A stretch of 64,000 bases of DNA from Streptomyces sp. NBC_00414 (GCF_036038375.1 NZ_CP107935.1:3224001-3288000), one strand, 5' to 3'; shown: positions 1-8,724, counted from the stretch's first letter. Numbers and translations: made by a program. The notes: a model not told the origin generated them from the sequence alone.

Positions 1-1
1 C

Positions 2-1192
2 GCCGCGCTCACGCTCCTGGCGCTGGTGCCGGTCGCCGCGTCGGCGGCCAGCGCGCTCGTGCTGCGCCCTCGGGGGCAGCACCCGACCGGCGCCGTGGCG
101 GGCGGGCGCCCGGGACGGCTGGGCGGATTCGGCGGCTACGGACGCTCCACCGAACGCGTCGGATTCGGCGCCTACGGACGCTTCGGGGCCCGTACGGACA
201 CCGGCACGAACCCGCGCGCGGCCGGCCCCACCGAATCCGCGGAAGACCGGGAGGCAGTCACTCAGACCGCTCCCGACCCCTCCGGCAGGGGCAGTGGTTT
301 CGAGGAATCGGACACGCCCGAATTCCCCGACGCAAACGCCGGGCGCACCGGGCGCGGCACCCCTGAAGGACCCGGCCGCGTCGTCCCGCTCGACGTGCCC
401 CGCCGCTCGGGCGCCCGAGGCAGCGCGAGGACCGACGACCACCCGGACGACCGGGACTTCCCCACCGCGCAAGCCCCCGCCCCCACCGGCCCACCCGTAC
501 ACCGGGCCCCGCGAGGGGCGCGGGGAACCACGCGGCCGGCCCCCGCCGGCCCGCAGGCCCATGACCACCCCCTGGCCCCGCTCCCCGCTCCCGGCGGCCT
601 CCCCTGGGGCGCCGCCGTGCTCGCCGCCGGTCTCGCGGTGGAGACGTACGCCGGCCGTGGCGCCGCCGCTCACGCGGGGCCCGCGCTGCCCGGCGGCCTC
701 ACCGGAGGCCCCTTCGGGGTGCTGGTCGGCTGGGCGCTCACCGCGATCGGGCTCGCGCTGGCCGGGCCGGCGCTCACGCACCTCTGCGGCAGGCTGCTCC
801 AGTCGGTACGACCGGGCGCTCTGCGGCTGCTCGCCGGGCGCGTGCTGATGGAGGAGGCGACCCGCATCGGACGCCCCCTCGGCGTGGTGTGCGCGGTGGC
901 GTCGGGCGCGTACGCCATGGCCGTGCTCCGGACCGGCGCACAACCCGGTGTCGGTCCCCTCACCACGCTCGGCACGCTGCTCGTCGCCGGGTGCGCCGTG
1001 GCGACGCTGCTGACCGCCGCGGTCGAGGCGAGGAACGCGCGCGCCGGCACCACGGCCGCGCTGCTGCGGATCGGTGCGCCCGCCTCGACGCTGCGCGCCG
1101 CGGCAGCCCTCCGCGCCGGCGCCCTGATCGTCGTCCTGACCCCGCTGACCTGGGCGATCGCGCAGCTCGCGGCACTGCCACTGGTCCACTGA
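2..1192 (+). CDS. Membrane protein, probable FtsX-like ABC permease, 5' end missing
   Basis: The reading frame is open from the left edge, so the N-terminal part lies outside the window; the GTG at 26 is probably internal. The visible part starts with a hydrophobic segment, then a long Gly/Arg/Pro-rich linker of roughly 180 residues, then about four or five hydrophobic segments (for example around LPWGAAVLAAGLAV, FGVLVGWALTAIGLALAG and ALIVVLTPLTWAIAQLAALP). The segment with LLRIGAPASTLRAAAALRAG before the last helix resembles the conserved end of FtsX/MacB-type permease domains, which suggests an ABC exporter permease. This is inference from pattern, not a firm family call. The linker carries a copy of a GC-rich repeat that is otherwise intergenic in this window (about 511-567). 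Confidence 0.6.
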   Translation, partial: AALTLLALVPVAASAASALVLRPRGQHPTGAVAGGRPGRLGGFGGYGRSTERVGFGAYGRFGARTDTGTNPRAAGPTESAEDREAVTQTAPDPSGRGSGFEESDTPEFPDANAGRTGRGTPEGPGRVVPLDVPRRSGARGSARTDDHPDDRDFPTAQAPAPTGPPVHRAPRGARGTTRPAPAGPQAHDHPLAPLPAPGGLPWGAAVLAAGLAVETYAGRGAAAHAGPALPGGLTGGPFGVLVGWALTAIGLALAGPALTHLCGRLLQSVRPGALRLLAGRVLMEEATRIGRPLGVVCAVASGAYAMAVLRTGAQPGVGPLTTLGTLLVAGCAVATLLTAAVEARNARAGTTAALLRIGAPASTLRAAAALRAGALIVVLTPLTWAIAQLAALPLVH

Positions 1193-1216
1193 GCCGGCGT
1201 ACACGAAGAGACCGAT

Positions 1217-1258
1217 CGCGCGGTCGTACGCACGACCGACCGCACGCCCGACCGCGCG
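1217..1258 (+). terminator. Inverted repeat after the permease gene
   Basis: A perfect 10-bp inverted repeat (CGCGCGGTCG at 1217-1226 with CGACCGCGCG at 1249-1258) lies 25 bases after the stop codon and is followed by a short A-rich run. The 22-base loop is long, so termination is plausible but not certain. Confidence 0.4.
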
Positions 1259-1346
1259 TACGAAAAAGATTGGCGCGGGCCGATGATTTTCCCGCGGCCC
1301 GCCGGTCTCCCTCTCCGAACAGCAACTCACCTGACGGAGGACCCCC

Positions 1347-1754
1347 ATGTACCAGCAGATGATCTTCGTGAACCTGGCCGTGAACGACGTGGAGGTGTCC
1401 AAGAAGTTCTTCTCGGAGCTGGGCTACACGATCAACGCCCAGTTCTCGGACGAGAACGCCGCGTCCGTCGTCATCAGCGACACGATCGTCGCGATGCTGC
1501 TGAACAAGCAGCGCTACTCGGACTTCACGAAGAAGGAGATCGCGGACTCGACGAAGACCAGCGAGGTGCTGCTGTGTCTCAGCGCCGAGAGCCGCGAGAA
1601 GGTCGACGAGCTGGTCGACAGGGCGATCGCGGCGGGCGGTTCGGCGAGCGGCGAGACCCAGGACCACGGTGTCATGTACGGGCGCGCCTTCGACGACCCG
1701 GACGGCCACACCTGGGAGGTCATGTGGATGGACCCGTCGGTCGTCCAGGGCTGA
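1347..1754 (+). CDS. VOC-family (glyoxalase/dioxygenase-fold) protein
   Basis: The 135-residue protein has the vicinal oxygen chelate pattern: an N-terminal strand-helix unit (NLAVNDVEVSKKFFSELGY, residues 8-26) and the C-terminal DPDGHTWEV signature near residue 120, typical of stand-alone one-domain members that work as dimers. These proteins include glyoxalases, antibiotic-binding proteins and many of unknown substrate; nothing here points to a substrate. The ATG at 1347 is preceded by a good GGAGG site (ACGGAGGACCCCC). It stands alone, with the permease gene upstream and a LOG-family gene downstream on the same strand. Confidence 0.85.
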   Translation: MYQQMIFVNLAVNDVEVSKKFFSELGYTINAQFSDENAASVVISDTIVAMLLNKQRYSDFTKKEIADSTKTSEVLLCLSAESREKVDELVDRAIAAGGSASGETQDHGVMYGRAFDDPDGHTWEVMWMDPSVVQG

Positions 1755-1801
1755 ATCCCGCGGTCTCGCCCGAGCGAGCCGTGCCGGAACGGGCCGTGCT
1801 T

Positions 1802-1834
1802 ACATGGGCGGGTGCAGACGAGCCCCGCCCATGT
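1802..1834 (+). promoter_or_regulatory. Inverted repeat around the LOG start codon
   Basis: ACATGGGCGG (1802-1811) and CCGCCCATGT (1825-1834) form a perfect 10-bp inverted repeat whose 13-base loop begins with the GTG start at 1812. TTACAT (1800-1805) lies where a -10 element of a leaderless transcript would be. No Shine-Dalgarno sequence is visible upstream. Confidence 0.35.
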
Positions 1835-2945
1835 GGCCCACCACGGTGACCGAGAGATCGAGACGCTGGAGGAGTTCGACGCGACCGTCTCGGCACGCGG
1901 CACCCTCGCCGGCTTCCGTGTCCAGGCCGTCGACCTGACAGACCGTACGAGAGAGCTGCTCGTCAGCGACACCGCGGGCGCCGTCTTCCTGGGCTGCCCG
2001 ATGCGGGAGAACGCGGCGGCGAAGATCCGGGCCGACGGCGCCCTCGTCTTCCCGCCCCTCCCGAACGTGCCGTTCGACCCGTACCGCGGTCACCTCTACA
2101 CGCCCGACGAGCTGTTCGGCTCCCTCGACAAGGGCTACGGGGCGACGCCGGACGCCGTCGCGTACGACTGGTTCCGGCGGACCCGGGCCGACGGGGACAT
2201 CTACGCGTCGATGCTGCGCTCCGTCCACGACGACGCCGTCTCCGACGCTCTCGACGAACTCCTGCGCTCGGCCCGGGTGGTGGGCGTGATGGGCGGTCAC
2301 GCGCTGGCCCGCGGCACGGACGGGTACGGGGACGCGGCCCGGCTCGGCCGCGCGCTCGCGCGCGCCGGGTTCACGGTGGCGACGGGCGGCGGCCCCGGCG
2401 CGATGGAGGCGGCGAACCTCGGCGCGTACGCGGCCCCGTACCGCGACGGCATGCTGGACGAGGCGTGCGAACTGCTCGGCAAGGCACCCTCGTTCGTCCC
2501 GTCGGTGACCGACTGGGCACGCACCGCCTTCGAGGTGCGCGAGCGCTGGCCGAAGGGCAACGCCTCGGTCGGCATCCCCACCTGGTTCTACGGTCACGAG
2601 CCGCCGAACGCCTTCGCCTCCCACATAGCCAAGTACTTCGCCAACGCAACCCGTGAGGACGGCCTGCTGGCCCGCTCGAACGCGGGTGTGGTCTTCCTGC
2701 CCGGCGCCGCCGGAACGGTCCAGGAGATCTTCGACAACACGACGCCCAACTACTACGAGTCGCGCGGCGAACCCACCCCCATGGTCCTGGTGGACCGTGC
2801 CCACTGGACGGAGCGCCTGCCGGCCTGGCCGCTCCTCCGAGCCCTCGCCCGGGACCGCCCGATGGAGTCCCGGATCGCGTTGGTGGACCGCATCGAGGAG
2901 GCACCGGAGGTGCTCGACCGCCTGTCGCGTGTAAATGAAACCTAA
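1812..2945 (+). CDS. LOG-family Rossmann-fold nucleotide-binding protein
   Basis: The 377-residue protein contains a Rossmann-type nucleotide-binding core with GGHALARG, TGGGPGAMEAAN in the middle and PGAAGTVQEIFD toward the end, the two glycine-rich motifs that define the LOG (Lonely Guy)/lysine-decarboxylase-like family. Family members are phosphoribohydrolases that release free cytokinin-type bases from nucleotides; this version is longer than the usual 190-residue form, with an N-terminal extension of about 150 residues. The PGGxGTxxE motif is slightly changed (PGAAGT), so activity on the usual substrate is uncertain. The start chosen is GTG 1812; GTG 1833 is an alternative. The start codon sits in the loop of a 10-bp inverted repeat. 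Confidence 0.8.
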   Translation: MQTSPAHVAHHGDREIETLEEFDATVSARGTLAGFRVQAVDLTDRTRELLVSDTAGAVFLGCPMRENAAAKIRADGALVFPPLPNVPFDPYRGHLYTPDELFGSLDKGYGATPDAVAYDWFRRTRADGDIYASMLRSVHDDAVSDALDELLRSARVVGVMGGHALARGTDGYGDAARLGRALARAGFTVATGGGPGAMEAANLGAYAAPYRDGMLDEACELLGKAPSFVPSVTDWARTAFEVRERWPKGNASVGIPTWFYGHEPPNAFASHIAKYFANATREDGLLARSNAGVVFLPGAAGTVQEIFDNTTPNYYESRGEPTPMVLVDRAHWTERLPAWPLLRALARDRPMESRIALVDRIEEAPEVLDRLSRVNET

Positions 2946-2973
2946 AAGCCAAGGGTCAAGACGGACACACGGA

Positions 2974-3002
2974 TTGACAACCGGAGACGGTGCGCCATAA
3001 AC
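2974..3002 (+). promoter_or_regulatory. Vegetative-type promoter for the LAETG protein gene
   Basis: A perfect TTGACA (2974-2979) is followed after 17 bases by ATAAAC (2997-3002), with TAAACC at 18 bases as an alternative -10. It lies 80 bases before the GTG start at 3082. The transcribed leader contains a hairpin at about 3012-3044 (GCTGGGA pairing with TCCCAGC, with GCTG/CAGC inside). Confidence 0.6.
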
Positions 3003-3081
3003 CTGTGAGGCGGCTGGGATTGCTGTTTCGCAGCAGCTCCCAGCAACCCCCCTCGTTTTGAGCATCCCGTGAAGGGCAATC

Positions 3082-3768
3082 GTGTCCATATCTCGCCGTA
3101 CCGCACGTTCTGTGCGCATTCTCGGAGTTGCCTCCGCCTCGGCCGCGCTCACGCTCGGTCTGGCCGGCAACGCGCTCGCCTGCAACATCAGCGAGTTCTC
3201 GGCCGTCGCCAAGTGCGACGGCACGAAGGGTGTCATCAGCGTCACCGACAAGGACCCATCGGGCGTCAAGGCCAAGGTCAGTGTCTTCCTCCAGTCGAAC
3301 GGTGCCGACGCGAAGCTCGTCGGTGAGCAGGAGGTCGAGGGCACACGCGAAGGCGTGACCATCGACTTCTCCGAGGACTGGAAGCCGAACGCGACGTACC
3401 GCGTGCACGTCAAGGCCGGCAACCAGGTCGACGAGGACATCAAGCCGAACCTCGTCACCCCGTCCGAGGCGTGCAAGTCCCCGGAGACGACCACGCCTCC
3501 GGCGACCCCGAAGCCCTCGGAGAAGCCTTCCGAGCCCGCCGAGGAGCCCTCGGAGCCCGCCGAGTCCCCGGAGCCGTCCGAGTCGGAGAGCACTCCGGCC
3601 GCGTCGACCGGTGACAACGCACCGTCGCCCGCGGGCGACTCGAACCTCGCCGAGACCGGTTCCAGCTCCAACACCGGTGCGATCGCCGGCATAGCGGCCG
3701 CGCTCGTGGCGGCCGGCGCCGGCGTGATGTTCGCGCTGCGCCGCCGCGGCGCAGCGAAGACCCGCTGA
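3082..3768 (+). CDS. Secreted LAXTG sortase-anchored surface protein
   Basis: The 228-residue protein has a Sec signal peptide (basic start, hydrophobic core at 12-30, likely cleavage after ALA at 33), a folded region to about residue 135, and a Pro/Ser/Glu/Thr-rich stalk ([21 protein letters not shown]). It ends with LAETG at 189-193, a hydrophobic segment and a basic tail ([11 protein letters not shown]). This is the sorting signal for class E sortases of high-GC Gram-positive bacteria (LAXTG), so it should be covalently attached to peptidoglycan. GTG 3082 has a GAAGGG site upstream. Two cysteines near the mature N terminus and one at about 132 could form disulfides. The ligand is unknown. 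Confidence 0.85.
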   Translation: MSISRRTARSVRILGVASASAALTLGLAGNALACNISEFSAVAKCDGTKGVISVTDKDPSGVKAKVSVFLQSNGADAKLVGEQEVEGTREGVTIDFSEDWKPNATYRVHVKAGNQVDEDIKPNLVTPSEACKSPETTTPPATPKPSEKPSEPAEEPSEPAESPEPSESESTPAASTGDNAPSPAGDSNLAETGSSSNTGAIAGIAAALVAAGAGVMFALRRRGAAKTR

Positions 3769-3782
3769 CACCACCCGCAGTA

Positions 3783-3815
3783 GTGGCCCGTCCCCTCCAC
3801 GAGGGGACGGGCCAC
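3783..3815 (+). terminator. Strong bidirectional-type hairpin after LAETG gene
   Basis: A perfect 14-bp stem (GTGGCCCGTCCCCT with AGGGGACGGGCCAC) and a 5-base loop lie 14 bases after the stop codon. There is no U-tract, as is usual in Streptomyces. Confidence 0.85.
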
Positions 3816-3865
3816 AGCGCTGTCCAGAGCCGCAACCCTCCAGGGCCACCCTCAGAGGCGCGGAG

Positions 3866-3930
3866 TCGTCAGGGGCGCGGGGAACGGCGCGACCAGCCCC
3901 CACCACCCCGCAGAGGCCACCGCGCCTCCA
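3866..3930. repeat. Copy of dispersed GC-rich intergenic repeat
   Basis: Contains the core AGGGGCGCGGGGAAC followed by GGCGCGACCAGCCCCC and a trailing CCCGCAG. The same core occurs at about 511-567, 33903-33950, 54442-54556 (three tandem units, opposite orientation), 58914-58945 and 59003-59030. Confidence 0.7.
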
Positions 3931-3957
3931 CCACTCCCCCTCCCACCCAAGAACCCC

Positions 3958-4767
3958 TCACCCGAACGACGCCCGCTCCAGCCAGAAGTCCAGCAACTCC
4001 CGCTCCCCCAAAACCTCCAACCGCCCCCCGTCCACCGGAACCCGCCGGTAAAAGGCGAGCAACACCTCGGTCAGCGGCCCCCGCAACGCGACCGTCGCCT
4101 TCTCATGCCCCCGCCGCCAGTCGATCCCCTCGTCGCCGAACTCGACGATCCACTCGGCGTCCAGACCCGGCTCACTGTCGGTGGCATGGAGATGAATACT
4201 GCGCCCCGCCCCACGCAACTCCCGCGCGGCATCATCGGGATACCGCTCCTGCGCGAACCGCACGATCTGCAGCCACTCGTCGATCGCGTCGGCCGCAAGA
4301 TCCTGCGCAACCTCGAACGCCACCCCGGCCGTTCCGACCGTCCCGACCGTTGCGGCCGCGTCGGCCCGGTGGATCACCGTCTCGTGCGCCATCCGCCGCG
4401 CCCAGAACCCGGCCGTGTGCTCCCAGGCCCAGGACCAGGCCGGCGTACCGGCTCCGGCGTCACGGAAGGTCTCCGCGGCCAGCTCCGCGCCTTCCGCGAG
4501 CCAGGCGTCCAGGGAGGCGGGATCGTCGTCCTCGGGCCCCACGGCGCCCGCCACGTCCTCGACAGGCACGTTCCTGGCCGCCCCCGTCCGGACGATGTGC
4601 TCGGACCACCGATGCGCCTCACCCACATGCACGGCGAGCTGCCGCAGCGTCCAGTCCGGACAGGTCGGCACGGTCGCGGTGAGATCGGCGCCGGCGAGAC
4701 GGCCCCTCAGCAGCGCGGTCTGCCCGACGATTTCGTCGCAGTAACGGTCGTGCCCGAGTAGCGTCAT
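3958..4767 (-). CDS. Mycothiol-dependent maleylpyruvate isomerase-family enzyme
   Basis: The 269-residue protein belongs to the actinobacterial maleylpyruvate isomerase/DinB-like family. It has an N-terminal four-helix bundle with LAVHVGEAHRW and the characteristic ARRMAHETVIHRADA helix, which supplies the metal-binding histidine/glutamate residues and mycothiol-binding environment, followed by a C-terminal SCP2-like domain ending with a typical ALRGPLTEVLLAFYRR segment. Most members are of unknown substrate. The ATG at 4767 (MTLLGHDRY) was chosen because the family alignment begins here; the frame is open further upstream. It ends 10 bases before the thiQ stop region and is transcribed in the same direction, so it may be read from the thiamine operon. 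Confidence 0.8.
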   Translation of the reverse strand: MTLLGHDRYCDEIVGQTALLRGRLAGADLTATVPTCPDWTLRQLAVHVGEAHRWSEHIVRTGAARNVPVEDVAGAVGPEDDDPASLDAWLAEGAELAAETFRDAGAGTPAWSWAWEHTAGFWARRMAHETVIHRADAAATVGTVGTAGVAFEVAQDLAADAIDEWLQIVRFAQERYPDDAARELRGAGRSIHLHATDSEPGLDAEWIVEFGDEGIDWRRGHEKATVALRGPLTEVLLAFYRRVPVDGGRLEVLGERELLDFWLERASFG

Positions 4768-4777
4768 GGCCCGCACC

Positions 4778-5809
4778 CTAGGACCCGGGGACCCCTCCGA
4801 GTACGACGATTTCGGCTGTGTCGAAGGCCACCCCGACCTCTTCCCCGGTCTCCGGCGCGTCCCGCAGCGCACACGCCGCCTCAAGCCGCGGCGCGCCCCC
4901 GGGCTGCAGCTGTACGGCGACATGGGTGCCCCGGAAGGTCCGCGCGGCCACCGTGCAGCGCAGCCCCTCGTCGGCCGGTACGAGCCGTACGCCCGCGGGC
5001 CTGACGAGCAGCGTGACCTCGCCCTGCGGGGTGCCCTGGGGCACCGGCACCTTGCCCCAGGGGGTGTCCGCGGCCTCCCCGGAGACGGTCGCCCCGGTCA
5101 CGTTCTCGAAGCCGAGGAAGCGGGCCACGAACTCGTCGGCCGGACGCTGCCAGACATCGAGTGGCGTACCCGACTGGGCGATCCGCCCGTCCCGCATCAC
5201 GACGACCCGGTCGGCGAGCGCGAAGGCCTCACCCTGGTCGTGGGTGACCGCGAGCACGGTGGTGCCCAACTCTGCGAAGAGTTCGCGCAGTTCGACCACC
5301 AGCCGTTCTCGCAGCGAGCGGTCCAGCTGGCCGAGCGGTTCGTCGAGCATGAGCAGCCGGGGCCGCGGAGCCAGCGCGCGGGCGAGAGCGACCCGCTGCT
5401 GCTCGCCGCCGGAGAGGGAGGCGACGGCCCGCCCCTGCGAGCCGGGCAGCCCCACGAGTTCGAGCAACTCCCCCACCCGCACCGCCTGTCGCTGCTTCGA
5501 CTCACCGTGCATACGCAGGCCGAAGGCCACGTTCCCGGCGACGTCCCGCTGCGGGAACAGCTGATGGTCCTGGAACATCAGACCGACGCCCCGCTTGTGC
5601 GCGGGTACGCCGCCGAGGTCGCGGCCGTCCAGGAACACCCGCCCGTCGTCCAGGTCCTGGAGCCCGGCGACGGCCCGCAGCAGCGTCGACTTGCCGCTGC
5701 CGCTGGGCCCGAGGACGCACACGATCTCGTGCTCGGCGACATCGAGGCCGACCTCGTCGAGCACGGCCCGCCCGCCGAACCGTACGGTCGCCCCATCGAG
5801 CTTGAGCAT
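4778..5809 (-). CDS. thiQ: Thiamine ABC transporter ATP-binding protein
   Basis: The 343-residue ATPase has Walker A GPSGSGKS (34-41), Q-loop FQDHQLF (79-85), signature LSGGEQQR (132-139), Walker B LLMLDEP (152-158) and H-loop VTHDQ, followed by a C-terminal TOBE-like regulatory domain. This is the layout of the polyamine/iron/thiamine (CUT/spermidine-type) importer ATPases. It should energise the permease encoded by the gene just upstream; the spacing is 2 bases (permease stop at 5812, this ATG at 5809), so translation is coupled. The thiamine assignment rests on the TPP riboswitch and the binding-protein gene at the head of the operon, not on the ATPase itself. Confidence 0.85.
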   Translation of the reverse strand: MLKLDGATVRFGGRAVLDEVGLDVAEHEIVCVLGPSGSGKSTLLRAVAGLQDLDDGRVFLDGRDLGGVPAHKRGVGLMFQDHQLFPQRDVAGNVAFGLRMHGESKQRQAVRVGELLELVGLPGSQGRAVASLSGGEQQRVALARALAPRPRLLMLDEPLGQLDRSLRERLVVELRELFAELGTTVLAVTHDQGEAFALADRVVVMRDGRIAQSGTPLDVWQRPADEFVARFLGFENVTGATVSGEAADTPWGKVPVPQGTPQGEVTLLVRPAGVRLVPADEGLRCTVAARTFRGTHVAVQLQPGGAPRLEAACALRDAPETGEEVGVAFDTAEIVVLGGVPGS

Positions 5810-5811
5810 CG

Positions 5812-7557
5812 TCAGAACTCTCCCGTCCGGTCGGAGCGAAGGTCGGTGCGAAGGCGTTCGAGGGCCAGCAGCGCCACCGCGCACACCACCATCAAGATCG
5901 TCGAAAGGGCCATGGCCTGCCCGTAGTTGAGTTCGCCGGCCCGCCCGAGCAGCCGCGCCACGGCGACCGGCAGTGTCGGGTTGTCGGGCCGTGCGATGAA
6001 GACGGTCGCGCCGAACTCGCCGAGCGACACGGCGAAGGCGAACCCGGCGGCGATCAGCAGCGCCCGCCGCACCAGCGGCAGGTCGACCTCCCGCCACACC
6101 CGCCAGGGCGAGGCTCCGAGCACGGCCGCCGCCTCGCGCAGGCGTCCGTCCACCGCGCGCAGCACCGGCAGCATGGTGCGTACGACGAAGGGGACACCCA
6201 CCAGCGCCTGCGCGAGCGGCACCAGGATCCAGCTGCTCCGCAGGTCCAGCGGTGGCTCGTCGAGCGCGATGAGGAAGCCGAAGCCGACGGTCACCGCGGA
6301 GACGCCGAGCGGCAGCATGAGCAGCGCGTCGAAGCCCCGTACGAGACGTCCGAGCCGTCCGGTGTCCCGGCGGGTGAGGGCGGCGGCCGCGAGTCCGCCG
6401 ATGAGCAGCGCGATGGCGGTGGCGGCGAGCGCGTACCGCAGCGAGTTGCCGACGGCGTCGATCGGCGGGACCAGGAAGAGGCTGCCCTCGTTGCTGGTGA
6501 GCGCCTTGTAGTAGCCGAATCCGGGGGCGTCGAGCGAGCGCTCGACCAGGACGGCCAGCGGCAGGACGAGCAGGACGGCGATGGAGCCGAGGACGGCGGC
6601 GAGCAGCGCCCACTGCCCCGCCCCGCGCGGCCGTCGCGCGGTCGTGGCGGCGTCGACCAGCCGCAGGGCTGTCTCCCGCCGCCGTACGGTCCGGGCGTGC
6701 ACGGCGAGAATCGCGCCGACCGCGACGAACTGGAGAATCGTCAGCACGGCGGCCGTCGAGAGGTCGAAGATCTCCGAGGTCTGCCGGTAGATCTCGACTT
6801 CGAGCGTCGAGAAGGTGGGGCCGCCGAGGATCTGCACGACACCGAAGGACGTGAAGGTGAAGAGGAACACCATGAGCGCGGCGGCGGCCACGGCCGGGCC
6901 GAGCGCCGGGAGCGTCACGGTGCGCCAGGCCGCGAACCGTGAGGCGCCGAGCATCCGCGCGGCCTCCTCCTGGCGCGGGTCGAGCTGCGACCAGAGGCCG
7001 CCGACCGTGCGGACGACGACCGCGTAGTTGAAGAAGACGTGCGCGAGCAGGATGGCCCACACGGTGGTGTCCAGGCGTACGCCCCACAGCTCGTCCAGCA
7101 GTCCCCCGCGCCCGAGCAGCGCCAGGAAGGCCGTGCCCACGACGACCGTCGGCAGTACGAACGGAACGGTCACGACGGCCCGCAGGATCTGCCTGCCCCT
7201 GAACTCGAAGCGCGCGAAGACGTAAGCGCCGGGGAGCGCGATCAGCAGCGTGAGCGCGGTAGAGGCGAGCGCCTGCCACGTCGTGAACCACAGGACGTGC
7301 CTGATGTCGGGCTGCCCGAGCACGTCCCAGATGCGCCCGAACCGCCAGACCCCGTCGACCTTCAGCCCGCGGACGGTGATCGCGACGACCGGGTAGGCGA
7401 AGAAGACCCCGAAGAACGCGACGGGCACGACCATGAGCCCGAGCCGCGCCACGCTCCCGCCTGTGCCTGTGCCTGTGCGCGGGCGCGTGCGCGGCTTCGT
7501 CCCGGCACGGGGATCGCCGGGCTCGCGAGCCGCTACTTCAGTACGAGCGAGGTCCAT
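5812..7557 (-). CDS. thiP: Thiamine ABC transporter permease, fused two-domain
   Basis: This permease of about 581 residues has two homologous BPD_transp_1 domains in one chain, as in ThiP and FbpB. About twelve hydrophobic segments are visible. Each half carries an EAA-type cytoplasmic loop: EEAARMLGASRFAAWRTVTLP in the first half and REAAAVLGASPWRVWREVDLP in the second, which dock on the ATPase. The N terminus has a Thr/Arg/Gly repeat-like stretch (PRTRPRTGTGTGG). The ATG at 7557 (MDLARTE) overlaps the 3' end of thiB by 25 bases; a start at 7569 is an alternative. It forms an importer with the lipoprotein ThiB and the ATPase ThiQ. Confidence 0.85.
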   Translation of the reverse strand: MDLARTEVAAREPGDPRAGTKPRTRPRTGTGTGGSVARLGLMVVPVAFFGVFFAYPVVAITVRGLKVDGVWRFGRIWDVLGQPDIRHVLWFTTWQALASTALTLLIALPGAYVFARFEFRGRQILRAVVTVPFVLPTVVVGTAFLALLGRGGLLDELWGVRLDTTVWAILLAHVFFNYAVVVRTVGGLWSQLDPRQEEAARMLGASRFAAWRTVTLPALGPAVAAAALMVFLFTFTSFGVVQILGGPTFSTLEVEIYRQTSEIFDLSTAAVLTILQFVAVGAILAVHARTVRRRETALRLVDAATTARRPRGAGQWALLAAVLGSIAVLLVLPLAVLVERSLDAPGFGYYKALTSNEGSLFLVPPIDAVGNSLRYALAATAIALLIGGLAAAALTRRDTGRLGRLVRGFDALLMLPLGVSAVTVGFGFLIALDEPPLDLRSSWILVPLAQALVGVPFVVRTMLPVLRAVDGRLREAAAVLGASPWRVWREVDLPLVRRALLIAAGFAFAVSLGEFGATVFIARPDNPTLPVAVARLLGRAGELNYGQAMALSTILMVVCAVALLALERLRTDLRSDRTGEF

Positions 7558-8636
7558 GACTTGACCCACTCGTCACGGTTGGCGGCGATCCTGGCGGGGT
7601 CCAGGGTCTCGGGGTTCTCGGCCTTCGGCCCGTACTCCGTGAACGATTCGGGCACCTGAGCGCCCTCACGGACCGGGTACACGAACATGTTGAGCGGCAT
7701 GTCGTCCTGGAACCGCTTGGTGATGAGGAAGTCGACGAGCGCCTTGCCGCCCTTGGTGTTCTTCGCGTTGCTCAGCAGGCCCGCGTACTCGACCTGACGG
7801 AAGCAGGTGCCGTCGGCGACACCGGTCGGCGCGGTCTTCGGCTTCGGGTCGGCGTAGATGACCTCGGCGGGCGGCGACGAGGCGTACGAGACGACGAGCG
7901 GCCGCTCGCCCTTGGCCTTCTTGCCGCCGGCGGACCCGGAGAACTCCTCGTTGTAGGCCTGCTCCCAGCCGTCGACGACCTTCACGCCGTTGGCCTTGAG
8001 CTTCTTCCAGTAGCCCTCCCAGCCCTTGTCGCCGTACTTGGCGGCGGTGCCGAGCAGGAAGCCGAGACCGGGCGAGGACGTGGACGCGTTCTCGGTGACG
8101 AGAAGATCCTTGTACTCGGGCTTGATCAGGTCGTCGAAGGACGTCGGCGGGGCCAGCTCGTGCTCGCTGAAATAGGCCTTGTCGTAGTTGACGCAGATGT
8201 CACCGGAGTCGATGGGCGTGACCCGGTGCTTGTCCTGGTCGACCCGGTACTCCGGCAGGATCAGATCCGAGCCCTTGGCCTCGTACGACTGGAAGAGCCC
8301 GTTGTCGAGCGCGCGCGAGAGCAGGGTGTTGTCGACGCCGAAGAAGACGTCGCCCTGCGGGTTGTCCTTGGTGAGGATCGCCTTGTTGACGGCCTGCCCG
8401 GCGTCGCCGTCCTTGAGGACCCGGACCTTGTAGCCGGACTCCTTCTCGAACGCCTTCAGTACGTCCTTGGTGTAGGCGAAGGAGTCATGGCTGACGAGGG
8501 TCACGGTCTTGGACCCGGAGCCCTCGCCGTCACCGCTCCCGGAGTCGGACGAGCCGCACGCGGACAGCACGGCGAGGCCGAGACCGGTGACCGCGACGAC
8601 GGCCGTGATCTTCTTGGTGGTGCTGGTGGTGCTCAT
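7533..8636 (-). CDS. thiB: Thiamine ABC transporter substrate-binding lipoprotein
   Basis: The 367-residue protein has a lipoprotein signal peptide with lipobox LSAC (Cys27), then a Ser/Gly/Asp linker and a type 2 periplasmic-binding fold beginning VTLVSHDSFAYTKDVLKAFEKESGYKV, characteristic of the ThiB/TbpA thiamine-binding family. It would capture thiamine at the outer face of the membrane and pass it to ThiP. The ATG at 8636 has a strong AGGAGGAA site; a longer frame to 8711 lacks a reason to be used and would run into the riboswitch. It is the first gene of the operon and lies directly behind a TPP riboswitch, which strongly supports the substrate. Confidence 0.9.
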   Translation of the reverse strand: MSTTSTTKKITAVVAVTGLGLAVLSACGSSDSGSGDGEGSGSKTVTLVSHDSFAYTKDVLKAFEKESGYKVRVLKDGDAGQAVNKAILTKDNPQGDVFFGVDNTLLSRALDNGLFQSYEAKGSDLILPEYRVDQDKHRVTPIDSGDICVNYDKAYFSEHELAPPTSFDDLIKPEYKDLLVTENASTSSPGLGFLLGTAAKYGDKGWEGYWKKLKANGVKVVDGWEQAYNEEFSGSAGGKKAKGERPLVVSYASSPPAEVIYADPKPKTAPTGVADGTCFRQVEYAGLLSNAKNTKGGKALVDFLITKRFQDDMPLNMFVYPVREGAQVPESFTEYGPKAENPETLDPARIAANRDEWVKSWTSLVLK

Positions 8637-8724
8637 TGTGTTCCTCCTGGGTTGACCAGGAAGAGACGCGGCCCTGCCCGGGATCGCGATCGGATCCCGG
8701 GCAGGGCGCAACAGCTTGAGTAGT

